This document shows, piece after piece, positions 7,563 to 14,577 of a DNA stretch of 18,487 nt; positions within the stretch are counted from its first letter, which is position 1, and the number at the start of each line of letters is the position of its first letter. Source of the DNA: an uncultured Bacilli bacterium (GTDB taxonomy: Bacteria; Bacillota_I; Bacilli_A; RF39; UBA660); contig CAKPPI010000015.1 of the NCBI GenBank assembly GCA_934177545.1, forward strand, positions 1-18,487, in the 5' to 3' direction. The notes beneath the pieces were generated by a model that was not told the DNA's origin, made no database searches, and saw only the letters and a list, made by a program, of their open reading frames with translations. The position numbers and the translations under genes were made by a program.

Positions 7563-7715
7563 ATTACATCATACTTTTAACTTTATCACTTTTCTTATAA
7601 TCATTAAACCAATCAAGTATTTTAAAACTAGATAAGAAAAATAACTACCATTACCCATTTACGTAATCTTAATCTTTGTCTTCATTTCATTTTTTTGATA
7701 TGTTACTCTAGTCAT
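7563..7715 (-). pseudogene. Remnant of a membrane-protein N-terminus
   Basis: From an ATG at 7715 a short frame (MTRVTYQKNEMK) breaks down. A shifted frame then reads RLRLRKWVMVVIFLI, a basic stretch followed by a membrane anchor, and a third frame reads KILDWFNDYKKSDKVKSMM before double stops. This order (basic, hydrophobic, charged extracellular start) is like the N-terminus of a membrane-anchored enzyme such as a class B sortase or a VanY-type protein, but too little remains to name it. It may be part of the same lost gene as the neighbouring surface-protein remnant or of a different one. Confidence 0.4.
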
Positions 7716-7743
7716 TTCTTTATCATATCTCTGTCTCAATGCA

Positions 7744-7771
7744 ATTATATCAATTTTTTTAAATTTGTGAA
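7744..7771 (-). promoter_or_regulatory. Promoter of the decayed surface-protein locus
   Basis: TTCACA (7766-7771) and TATAAT (7744-7749) lie 16 bases apart on the minus strand, about 30 bases before the first ATG of the remnant. The promoter appears to have survived although the genes have not. Confidence 0.4.
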
Positions 7772-7947
7772 AAGGAAAGTGAATTTTCGAAATTGCTAAG
7801 TTTTAGTGATATCTATTTGCTAAATTAAGGGTAGTTCTTAAATATAATTTTATTTTTTAGGTCTAAAAGATACCTAAATTTACTATTTTTCATCGTTTGC
7901 AATTAGATTTTTATTGTGATAGATTAGGGGCGAAAGGAGGAAAATTT

Positions 7948-8946
7948 ATGCTTGATGATATAACAAAACTAGAAAAACTCAGAGATAATTTAGTAGCGAA
8001 CGGTAAAGTTATTCCTGCTAACTTTGATCCGGTTTTTAAAATTGTCATGTTAGATTGTCCTAATTATCTAGCTTTTCTAGTTAGCAGTTTCACAGGTATT
8101 CCTAAAGAAAGAATAAAAGGAAGGATAAGAGTTCAAAATAATGAGCATAAACTTAGTAATGCAAAAGAAAGAAAAAAGATATCTGACCTCATTATCAAAG
8201 TAGATAAGATGTTAGCTAACTTTGAGATGAATAATCGTTATTTTGATGGATTGTTTATCAGAAATGAAGCTTATCTTGGAAAGATTGAAGGTGAAAGCTT
8301 AAATGTTAATGAAGACTATAGTAATATGAATAGTTTTTTGCAAGTAAACTTCAATAATTTTTCACACTTTAAAGTTAAAAGTCCTATCTTAAAATTTTAT
8401 TATACTGATATGAAAAATAGGATAATTGAAACGGGAAAAGTTAAAAAATATCATATCAGTCTTCCCAAACTGAAGAAGAAATACTATAATGGGGATAAGT
8501 TAACTAAACTTGAAAAGGCCTTATTAATACTTAGTATTGATAAGATTAAAGACCTAGATGAAATTAGCAAAGGAGATGATGATTTAATGGAAGCAACTAA
8601 AAGAATTAAAGAAGCTACTTTTGATATTAATACTATCGGGCTATATGATGCTGAAGAAAGACGAAGACAAGAAGATGCCATGTATTTAGCGCATCGTGAG
8701 AAAATTGCTACTAGGCGAGGGTACCGTAATGGTCGAAAAGCTGGTGTAGAACATGGCTATAGTCAAGGATTTAGTCAAGGAATCAGCGAAGGAATTAGTC
8801 AAGGAATTAGTCAAGGAATTAGTCAAGGAATTGAGCAAGAAAGAAATTCTATAATTAATGCTATGCTAAGCAAAGGCTTATCCTATGATACAATTGCTGA
8901 AATAACGAATATTCCTAATCAAGACATAAAAAGAATGAGAAGATAG
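7948..8946 (+). CDS. Rpn-family PD-(D/E)XK nuclease / putative transposase
   Basis: A 332-residue member of the Rpn (recombination-promoting nuclease; PDDEXK transposase-like) family. The N-terminal part has the FDPVFKIVM segment equivalent to the usual N-x-x-F-K motif. The nuclease core follows, with SDLIIKV (D80) and FEMN (E93); N95 stands where the family usually has glutamine or lysine, so activity is uncertain. The C-terminal part holds seven exact four-residue GISQ-like repeats and a final helical segment, GLSYDTIAEITNIPNQDIKRM, of the kind common in this family. The ATG at 7948 is preferred because AAAGGAGG (7933-7940) lies just upstream; an in-frame TTG at 7897 lacks such a site. It is one of few plus-strand genes and lies between infB and rbfA, genes normally in one operon, so it is an insertion. 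Confidence 0.78.
   Translation: MLDDITKLEKLRDNLVANGKVIPANFDPVFKIVMLDCPNYLAFLVSSFTGIPKERIKGRIRVQNNEHKLSNAKERKKISDLIIKVDKMLANFEMNNRYFDGLFIRNEAYLGKIEGESLNVNEDYSNMNSFLQVNFNNFSHFKVKSPILKFYYTDMKNRIIETGKVKKYHISLPKLKKKYYNGDKLTKLEKALLILSIDKIKDLDEISKGDDDLMEATKRIKEATFDINTIGLYDAEERRRQEDAMYLAHREKIATRRGYRNGRKAGVEHGYSQGFSQGISEGISQGISQGISQGIEQERNSIINAMLSKGLSYDTIAEITNIPNQDIKRMRR
8755..8838 (+). repeat. Seven tandem 12-base repeats inside the Rpn-like gene
   Basis: Seven consecutive 12-base units with consensus GGAATTAGTCAA encode the four-residue unit G-I-S-Q. Units 4 to 6 are identical; units 1, 2, 3 and 7 differ at one to three positions or so. Identical units at the DNA level suggest recent slippage expansion or contraction. 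Confidence 0.9.
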
Positions 8947-8973
8947 TAACTAAAATCCTCTCACTCTTTTTTT
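8932..8973. terminator. Bidirectional terminator between the convergent Rpn-like gene and infB
   Basis: Arms 8932-8940 (AGAATGAGA) and 8959-8967 (TCTCACTCT) pair at eight of nine positions around an 18-base loop. The plus strand has a T run at 8967-8973 and the minus strand has TTTTT after the other arm. The stem overlaps the 3' end of the Rpn-like gene, and the T run overlaps the infB stop codon. Confidence 0.6.
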
Positions 8974-11092
8974 ATCGTTTAATTTCTACTAAATCATATA
9001 CTTCAATCTGATCATTTTCTCTATAATCTTGACAGTTTTCTAAAGTAAGTCCACAATCCATTCCTTTGCTAACTTCCTTAGCACTATCTTTTTCTCTTTG
9101 AAGTGATTTAATTTTTCCTTGATATACAACAATACCATCACGAATAAGTCTTGCATTCTCACCCATCTTAATAGTACCATTAGTAACATGACACCCTGCT
9201 ATTAAACCAACTTTAGAAAATTTAAAGATTTGCCTAATTTCTAAATTACCAGTTACTTGTTCTTCAAACTCAGGCTCTAGCATACCTTTCATAGCAGCTT
9301 CCATTTCCTCAACTACTTTATAGATAATATCATAAGTCTTAATAGAGACACCATACTCTTTAGCAAGATCCATAACCTTACCACTACCTCTTACATTAAA
9401 TCCAATGATGATGGCTTGTGATGCTTGAGCAAGTACGATATCACTTTCCGTAATAGCCCCAACACTTGCTCTTATAATATTGACTTTAACACCTTCAACA
9501 TCAATTTTTTCAAGAGACTGTCTTACTGCTTCTAAACTACCAGTTACATCAGTCTTTAAAACAACATTGATTTCCTTTAGTCCTTCATTAATTTGACCAA
9601 ATAAATCATCAAGAGTCATTCCCGTACGATTGGTATCAGCATCTTTTTCTCTTAAACTTCTCTCTTCAGCGATAGATTTTGCTTGTTTTTCCGTTTCAAA
9701 AGCCATAAACTTATCACCTGCTTTTGGCGTTGTTGAAAGACCAGTTATTTCAACAGGCATAGAAGGAGTGGCTAGAACAATATTTTGTCCTAAATCATTT
9801 TTTAGAGTTCTAACTTTACCACTAGCTGTACCTACAACAATAGGATCTCCTAATCTTAAAGTACCATTTTGAATTAGTAAAGTTACTACACTACCCATAT
9901 GCTTATCCATTTGGCTTTCTAAGACTGCACCTGTTGCATATCTTTTCGGATTAGCTTTTAACTCTTGCATCTCAGCAATTAATAGGATATTTTCAAGTAA
10001 TTCTCCAACACCTTCACCAGTAACTGCTGATATTTTATTAACTAAAGTATCTCCTCCCCACTCCTCAGGAGTAAGACCAGCATCTACTAGTCCTGTCATT
10101 ACTTTATCAATATTAGCTTCTGGTTTATCTATCTTATTAATAGCTACAATAATTGGAACCTTTGCTGCTTTAGCATGATCAATTGCTTCTCTAGTCTGTG
10201 GTTTAACCCCATCATCTGCTGCTACTATAATAATAACAATATCAGTAACAGAGGCCCCTCTTGCTCGCATTTCTGTAAAAGCTTCATGACCGGGGGTATC
10301 GATAAATGTTATATCTTTACCCTTACATTTAACTTGATACGCTCCAATTGCTTGGGTAATTCCTCCAGCTTCGCCACTAGCTACACTACTTTTTCTTAAG
10401 TAATCAAGTAAAGTTGTCTTACCGTGATCAACGTGTCCCATAATAGTAACTACTGGTGGACGTTCTACTAAATCATCTTCATTATCAACTAACTCATAGT
10501 TTTCAAAATTAGAGATATCTTGGGTTTCTTCTTTCTTAACAGATTTGTTAAACTCAAGGGCTAGCACTTCAACATCATCAAAACTTAAAGTCTTATTAAC
10601 ATTAGCCAAAATACCAAGTCCCATAAGTTTCTTTATAACTTCACTAGTACCAACACCTAAAGCTTCAGCCACTTCACCAACAGTCATACCATCTTTATAA
10701 AGAAGAACAGAATCATCTTTTAAAGTTTCATTACTCTGTAGTTTTTCTCTATGCTTATAAATCTTCTTTCTCTCTTCCTTAAACTTAGATGTTGATTGTT
10801 TATTATTCTTATTTTTCTTTACTGCCCTTTTATTTTCCTTATTATAAGAATTATTGTTATAAGCAATCTGTTCAGCTTTCATAGAAAGTGCTATATCTTC
10901 TACTACCTCATCATTTACATCTTCACTTGGTACATAATCCTCTTCATCTTGAAAAGCATTATCTAGAAGGATTACCTCATCATCACTTAAAGCTCTATTA
11001 GGATCAGTAGTAATTAGTTTTAGACTCTTCATCTTCTCTAAAACTTCCTCTTTACTTTTACCAATATCTAAAGCATAATCTTGTATATTCAT
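8972..11092 (-). CDS. infB: Translation initiation factor IF-2
   Basis: GTPase that brings fMet-tRNA to the 30S subunit and promotes subunit joining. The 706-residue protein has an IF2 N-domain at residues about 1-45, a charged lysine/asparagine-rich linker, a second IF2 N-domain at about 126-182, and the GTPase domain with G1 GHVDHGKTT at 219-227, DTPGHEAF and NKID. Domains II to IV follow through the C-terminal fMet-tRNA-binding region. I chose the ATG at 11092, preceded by GAGGTG at a suitable distance; the GTG at 11101 overlaps that site. The gene starts about 18 bases after rnpM. The rplGA-like ylxQ gene that often lies between them is absent. A terminator ends the operon here, so rbfA and truB are no longer part of it. 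Confidence 0.96.
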   Translation of the reverse strand: MNIQDYALDIGKSKEEVLEKMKSLKLITTDPNRALSDDEVILLDNAFQDEEDYVPSEDVNDEVVEDIALSMKAEQIAYNNNSYNKENKRAVKKNKNNKQSTSKFKEERKKIYKHREKLQSNETLKDDSVLLYKDGMTVGEVAEALGVGTSEVIKKLMGLGILANVNKTLSFDDVEVLALEFNKSVKKEETQDISNFENYELVDNEDDLVERPPVVTIMGHVDHGKTTLLDYLRKSSVASGEAGGITQAIGAYQVKCKGKDITFIDTPGHEAFTEMRARGASVTDIVIIIVAADDGVKPQTREAIDHAKAAKVPIIVAINKIDKPEANIDKVMTGLVDAGLTPEEWGGDTLVNKISAVTGEGVGELLENILLIAEMQELKANPKRYATGAVLESQMDKHMGSVVTLLIQNGTLRLGDPIVVGTASGKVRTLKNDLGQNIVLATPSMPVEITGLSTTPKAGDKFMAFETEKQAKSIAEERSLREKDADTNRTGMTLDDLFGQINEGLKEINVVLKTDVTGSLEAVRQSLEKIDVEGVKVNIIRASVGAITESDIVLAQASQAIIIGFNVRGSGKVMDLAKEYGVSIKTYDIIYKVVEEMEAAMKGMLEPEFEEQVTGNLEIRQIFKFSKVGLIAGCHVTNGTIKMGENARLIRDGIVVYQGKIKSLQREKDSAKEVSKGMDCGLTLENCQDYRENDQIEVYDLVEIKR

Positions 11093-11109
11093 ACACTTCA
11101 CCTCTTTCT

Positions 11110-11373
11110 TTATTTTTCTATTATCTTTTCTATTTCCTCATAAATACTATCAGGGATAGTACATTCTAACTTTCTATCTAGACTCTTTCTTTTTCTAGCT
11201 TCATTTAAAACATTTATATCTTTTTTAATATATGCACCGCGACCATTTTTCTTTCCTGTTAAATCAACAAAGACCTCTTTTTCTTTGTTTCTAACAATTC
11301 TAAGTAAATCTTTTTTCTCTAGTTTTTCTCCGGTAACGGCACAAGTTCTATAAGGTATTTTCTTAACCTTCAT
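11110..11373 (-). CDS. rnpM: RnpM (YlxR), RNase P modulator / RNA-binding protein
   Basis: An 87-residue YlxR-family protein. It has the family N-terminus KIPYRTCAVTGEKLEKKDLLR and the GRGAYI motif near residues 44-49. YlxR proteins bind RNA, and the Bacillus protein (renamed RnpM) binds RNase P RNA and modulates its activity. The gene starts three bases after the nusA stop and is followed by infB, the standard position. The basic composition fits RNA binding. Confidence 0.9.
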   Translation of the reverse strand: MKVKKIPYRTCAVTGEKLEKKDLLRIVRNKEKEVFVDLTGKKNGRGAYIKKDINVLNEARKRKSLDRKLECTIPDSIYEEIEKIIEK

Positions 11374-11376
11374 AGC

Positions 11377-12570
11377 TTACTCACCTTCTTTTTTGATATT
11401 GATTCCTAACTCTCTTGCTTGTTCACTAGTTTTAATATCTATATTGTATCTTGTTAGTCGACTAGCTAGTTTAGCATTCATTCCTCTTCTACCAATAGCA
11501 AGTGAGAAATTATCACCATCAGCTACTACTATTGCTTCTTGTTTCTTAGGATCAGTTACTAATACTGTTAACTCTTTAGCAGGTGATAAGGCATTGCGAA
11601 TAAATTCTGCTGGATCTTTATCATACTTAACGATATCAATCTTCTCACCATGTAATTCATTAATTATATTAGCAATACGGCTACCCTTTTCTCCAATACA
11701 AGCTCCAATTGGATCTACATTACTATTTTCTGAATAAACAGCTACTTTACTACGATTTCCAGCATCCCTTGCTACTCCATACATTAATACTGTTCCATCA
11801 CGAAATTCTGGTATCTCATGTTCAAATAAGCGTTTAACAAAACCATAATGAGTTCTTGAAAGTAAAACAAGTAAGTTACGTCCATTATTATCAACTTTAG
11901 TAACATAAACCTTTAATTGGCTACCCATTTCAATCTTTTCCCCAGGAATAATATCTTTCTTAGGTAAAATACCATTACAACGTCCTAAATCAATATAGTA
12001 GTTATCAGTATCTTCTAAAGCAACAGTACCAATTAATAACTCATCTTGTTTATCTCCAAACTCAGCCATAATACTATTTCTTTCAGCTTCTCTAATCTTT
12101 TGTACTACTACTTGTTTAGCAGTAGATGCTGCTACTCTTCCAAAGTCATGAGGAGTTACTTCAGTATCAATAGTATCACCAATATTTAAGCTTTTATCTA
12201 TCTTTCTAGCATCAGTTAATCTAATTTCACATTCAGGATTAAAGAAACTAATCTTTTCTTTTTCTTCTTCCTCTTCGTTAGTATCTTCTACTTCCTCTTC
12301 TTCATCTTCATCAGTATAATGTTCAAATAGATAATCTTCATACTCATCTTTAGTCATCTTTTCATCTTCAACTACTGTTAGATAAGAATATACTTTTATC
12401 TCTCCTGTTTTATCATTGATTAATACTTTTACATTACTGTTCTTAGTATTATAGTTTTTCTTATAAGCAGAAGTTAATGCTTGTTGCATAGCATCATAGA
12501 CAATGCTTTTATCAATATTTTTCTCTTTAACAATATTATCAACTGCTCTTAAAAATTCTTTATTATTCAT
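11377..12570 (-). CDS. nusA: Transcription factor NusA with acidic insert
   Basis: RNA-polymerase-binding factor for pausing, termination and antitermination. The 397-residue protein has the N-terminal polymerase-binding domain (about 1-140), an S1 domain (about 175-240), and two KH domains with GEKG at 293-296 and GRRG at 360-363. It lacks the acidic C-terminal repeats of E. coli NusA, as is normal in Bacillota. Unusual is a run of glutamate and aspartate at residues about 87-107, inserted in the N-terminal domain. The start overlaps the end of rimP by eight bases; rnpM follows after three bases. This is the conserved rimP-nusA-rnpM-infB arrangement. Confidence 0.95.
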   Translation of the reverse strand: MNNKEFLRAVDNIVKEKNIDKSIVYDAMQQALTSAYKKNYNTKNSNVKVLINDKTGEIKVYSYLTVVEDEKMTKDEYEDYLFEHYTDEDEEEEVEDTNEEEEEKEKISFFNPECEIRLTDARKIDKSLNIGDTIDTEVTPHDFGRVAASTAKQVVVQKIREAERNSIMAEFGDKQDELLIGTVALEDTDNYYIDLGRCNGILPKKDIIPGEKIEMGSQLKVYVTKVDNNGRNLLVLLSRTHYGFVKRLFEHEIPEFRDGTVLMYGVARDAGNRSKVAVYSENSNVDPIGACIGEKGSRIANIINELHGEKIDIVKYDKDPAEFIRNALSPAKELTVLVTDPKKQEAIVVADGDNFSLAIGRRGMNAKLASRLTRYNIDIKTSEQARELGINIKKEGE

Positions 12571-12817
12571 TTTCTTCTCCCTTCTCTTTAGAATGAATAT
12601 CTAATACATCAATATCATCTAATAAATTTGTCTTATCTAGTATTGGATTAATTATCTTAGTTGCCAAAGTAATCTTTTCTACATCAATAACACTATCACT
12701 ATCCAGTTCAATATTTCTAGTCTTAACACCTTCTTCATTAGAGTCATAAACACTACTAACTCTAAGGTCAAGATCACTAATAGCAGCACTTATTAAGTTT
12801 TTAATTTTCTCTTCCAT
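12563..12817 (-). CDS. rimP: Short RimP, N-terminal domain only
   Basis: RimP assists maturation of the 30S subunit. This protein has only 84 residues against about 150 usually. The segment VIDVEKITLATKIINPILDK and the following DIDVLDIHSKEKGE clearly match the RimP N-terminal domain near its DVSSPG-type motif. The C-terminal SH3-like domain, which contacts S12 in known RimP proteins, is absent. No RimP-like text follows, because the gene runs straight into nusA with an eight-base overlap, so this looks like a stable short form and not a frameshift. The family motif's SSPG is here SKEKG. The ATG at 12817 has AGGA four to five bases upstream. First gene of the nusA operon. Confidence 0.8.
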   Translation of the reverse strand: MEEKIKNLISAAISDLDLRVSSVYDSNEEGVKTRNIELDSDSVIDVEKITLATKIINPILDKTNLLDDIDVLDIHSKEKGEENE

Positions 12818-12833
12818 ACGTCCTCCTTCAACT

Positions 12834-12870
12834 AGAAAGAGTGGGATTATTCAATCTCCCACTCCTTTCT
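12834..12870 (-). promoter_or_regulatory. Hairpin at the 5' end of the rimP-nusA-infB transcript
   Basis: The arms AGAAAG/AGTGGGA and TCCCACT/CTTTCT pair over 13 bases with one bulged base around a ten-base loop. With the promoter at 12879-12907 the RNA would start at about 12872, so the hairpin would form its extreme 5' end. No T run follows on the minus strand, which speaks against a simple terminator. It may protect the mRNA from 5' decay or serve autoregulation; both are inference. Confidence 0.5.
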
Positions 12871-12878
12871 TAGTACCA

Positions 12879-12907
12879 ATTATATCTAAATATTTTAATT
12901 TTGTCTA
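12879..12907 (-). promoter_or_regulatory. Promoter of the rimP-nusA-rnpM-infB operon
   Basis: TAGACA (12902-12907) and TATAAT (12879-12884) lie 17 bases apart on the minus strand, one mismatch from the housekeeping consensus. It precedes the short rimP gene. Confidence 0.7.
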
Positions 12908-12956
12908 GTTTTTTCTTTTCTCTTTTGCTATTATATTTATAGTGAGGTGATTTAAC

Positions 12957-13643
12957 TTGAGTGATACTCTTAAAGAGAAAGTTATTTATATTTTAAAAGC
13001 AATTGTTGTTATGTTACTATTCTTTGGTTCTAGTTATATAAAGGTGTTCTTCGCTTTAATATTAAATATTAAGTTAAAGAATATATCAGATTTAAATTTT
13101 TTAATACTAACTATTTTATCAGATATTGTTTTATTCTTTATTTTTTATTTAATCTACCGAAAAGAGTTAAAGAAGGATTTTTTTACTTTTAAAAATAATT
13201 TTAGTAAATGTTTTGATTCAGGTTTAAAATACTGGTTAGTAGGACTTGCTATTATGATGATAGCAAACATATTAATTTCTATGTTTACCCCTCTTAGTAA
13301 TTCTACTAATGAAAAAACTGTTCAAAGTTTAATACCAGCTAGTCCCATCTTAATGTTTATAGCAGCCGGATTATTTGCTCCTATTCTAGAAGAAATTACT
13401 TTTAGAAAGACTTTTCAAACTATCTTTAAAAAGAAATGGGTCTTTGCTATTATATCATTCTTAGTCTTTGGCTATATTCATGTAATGAATAGTAATAATC
13501 CCCTAGAATTACTTTATATTATTCCCTATGGTTCTCTAGGATTAGTATTTGCCCTAACAGATTATGAAACTGATACAGTATTTACCTCTATCATGATGCA
13601 TATGATTCATAACAGTATCTTAATAATTTTATCTTTATTATAA
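12957..13643 (+). CDS. CPBP-family intramembrane glutamic endopeptidase
   Basis: A 228-residue membrane protein with about six to seven hydrophobic segments and all CPBP (Abi/CAAX protease) motifs: EEITFR at 145-150 with the glutamate pair and arginine, FGYIH at 171-175, and H-M-I-H-N at 215-219. Members cleave within the membrane or process prenylated or bacteriocin-like peptides; the substrate here is unknown. The start is TTG at 12957, supported by GAGGTGA six bases upstream. It is transcribed divergently from rimP and has its own terminator. A 78-base piece matching its 3' part is repeated at 14213-14290, so a second copy once existed. Confidence 0.85.
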   Translation: MSDTLKEKVIYILKAIVVMLLFFGSSYIKVFFALILNIKLKNISDLNFLILTILSDIVLFFIFYLIYRKELKKDFFTFKNNFSKCFDSGLKYWLVGLAIMMIANILISMFTPLSNSTNEKTVQSLIPASPILMFIAAGLFAPILEEITFRKTFQTIFKKKWVFAIISFLVFGYIHVMNSNNPLELLYIIPYGSLGLVFALTDYETDTVFTSIMMHMIHNSILIILSLL

Positions 13644-13648
13644 AGAAT

Positions 13649-13684
13649 AAACAGTCTAAAAACTCTCTAGACTGTTTTAATTTT
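13649..13684 (+). terminator. Terminator of the CPBP protease gene
   Basis: AAACAGTCTA and TAGACTGTTT (13649-13658 and 13668-13677) form a perfect ten-base stem with a nine-base loop, followed by a T-rich tract. It starts six bases after the stop codon. Confidence 0.8.
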
Positions 13685-13796
13685 ATAGATGTATACAATC
13701 TTTTATAGTAGTATCTAAGTTCATTGTACTTCTTAAATCATCTCTAAAGATGACAATAACAAAACTCCACCTTTAATTACAAATTTATCTTTATAC
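13683..13796 (-). pseudogene. abiEii: Fragment of an AbiEii-type toxin (nucleotidyltransferase)
   Basis: In two frames the minus strand reads KDKFVIKGGVLLLSS and then FRDDLRSTMNLDTTIK. These match the N-terminal part of AbiEii toxins, where the sequence KGG-hydrophobic-LSS precedes a segment of the form R-S/T-T-M-D-L/M-D-T-T-I-K. One frameshift separates the two pieces, and the remaining 200 or more residues are gone, cut near the CPBP terminator. In living AbiE systems the toxin modifies tRNA and is held in check by AbiEi. This copy cannot be active. Confidence 0.65.
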
Positions 13797-14106
13797 TTAA
13801 ATATTGATATTCTTTTCTTTTTGAAGTAAACATTTGTAACTACTTTTAACTATAATATCATATCTAATAGGTATTCGATTAGACAAGCCATGTAAATAAA
13901 GTACTGTTGCATTAGAATAGATTGAATACTTACTTTTGCTTTGTAAAACTACAAGTTCATCTACAAAAGCATTCTTTTTAGTATATACTTACTCTTTCTA
14001 TTTTATCTTCTTTAATGAGTTTAGTAAGATATAAATTATCAGTAACTTTCTTGATAGTTAAATAACCATTTTTTAATAAATTTAAAATTCTATTTTTGTA
14101 TCCCAT
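13797..14106 (-). pseudogene. abiEi: Fragment of an AbiEi-type antitoxin/regulator
   Basis: An ATG at 14106 opens a frame beginning MGYKNRILNLLKNGYLTIKK, typical of the winged-helix N-terminus of AbiEi-like antitoxins. A frameshift near 13990 leads into KNAFVDELVVLQSKSKYSIY, then ATVLYLHGLSNRIPIRYDII, the conserved middle of this family. The rest of the antitoxin is missing and AbiEii text follows directly, so a deletion joined the two genes. AbiEi normally represses its own operon; an inverted repeat that could be the operator survives upstream. Confidence 0.7.
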
Positions 14107-14122
14107 ATTTATTTTTCCTTTC

Positions 14123-14150
14123 ACACTTAAATTACAACATTTTTAAGTGT
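14123..14150 (-). promoter_or_regulatory. Inverted repeat, likely AbiEi operator
   Basis: Perfect nine-base arms ACACTTAAA and TTTAAGTGT are separated by ten bases and lie 17 bases upstream of the AbiEi start. AbiEi proteins are known to bind inverted repeats ahead of their own genes, so an operator is the likely role; the spacing is inferred to place it at or near the promoter. Confidence 0.5.
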
Positions 14151-14188
14151 ATTTGGAAACTGCTTTTTACTTATCTTTACAATCTATC

Positions 14189-14211
14189 AGTAAAAATTTA
14201 TCGGAAGGCAT
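14189..14211. mobile_element. Solo end of the ISLre2-type insertion sequence
   Basis: AGTAAAAATTTATCGGAA (14189-14206) is identical to the inward-reading right end of the IS at 1273-2770, and GGCAT after it resembles the GCAT that follows the left end. No transposase text adjoins. It is best read as the scar of a lost IS copy, directly abutting a fragment of a CPBP protease gene. Confidence 0.6.
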
Positions 14212-14212
14212 C

Positions 14213-14290
14213 TCTCTATGATTAGTATTTGCTCTAATAGATTATGAAGTTGATACAGTATTTACCTCTATCATGATGCATATGATTCAT
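14213..14290 (+). pseudogene. Duplicated fragment of a CPBP protease gene
   Basis: This piece matches 13533-13610 (codons of residues 193-218 of the CPBP protease) with five differences in 78 bases. It starts at the IS scar and diverges abruptly just after the codons for HMIH. It is the residue of a close paralogue that was interrupted by the IS and then mostly deleted. Confidence 0.75.
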
Positions 14291-14358
14291 TGTTGATTTG
14301 TAAATTTTATCTATCAATAAGCTTATCTTCACATAAAATATAACTAAGAGGTGGTCTT

Positions 14359-14577
14359 ATGAAATATAATGGTGGTAAACATAATTTTTTCTGTAGATGT
14401 AATTGTTGTAAACAAAAAAGAAGAAATAGTCTTCTTTACTTAGGATTATTAATTTGTTTTATCGTAATTATTTTTTATCAAGCGATACTTTTAGTCTTTC
14501 TAGTTACAAGACTCCATGCTATTTTATTACTAGCAGAACTATTACTTACTGTTTTTCTTCTCTTGCTTCTCATCTAG
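14359..14577 (+). CDS. Small cysteine-containing membrane protein
   Basis: I do not recognise this 72-residue protein. It starts with a short hydrophilic part holding a C-x-C-x-C-C cluster (CRCNCCKQKRR, residues 12-22), followed by two hydrophobic segments at about 24-46 and 50-72 and hardly any C-terminal tail. The ATG at 14359 has GAGGTGG five bases upstream. The cysteine cluster could bind metal, or could be palmitoyl-like or disulfide anchored; none of this is shown. The last 36 bases overlap the 3' end of ysxE on the other strand, making the genes convergent. The good ribosome binding site and orderly composition favour a real gene. Confidence 0.5.
   Translation: MKYNGGKHNFFCRCNCCKQKRRNSLLYLGLLICFIVIIFYQAILLVFLVTRLHAILLLAELLLTVFLLLLLI

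Noticed and set aside
7856..7890. A seven-base AT-rich hairpin with T-rich flanks before the Rpn-like gene, read as a terminator
   Set aside because: The stem is short and weak, and no plus-strand gene lies upstream to be terminated; it may still have been part of the lost locus.
8755..8838. Tandem repeats as a possible CRISPR array
   Set aside because: The units are contiguous 12-mers without spacers and stay in frame within a coding sequence.
9630..11737. Plus-strand ORFs of 74 to 114 codons inside infB and nusA, and similar antisense ORFs inside the transposase and Rpn-like genes
   Set aside because: They are antisense shadows of well-supported genes, with low-complexity translations and no ribosome binding sites.
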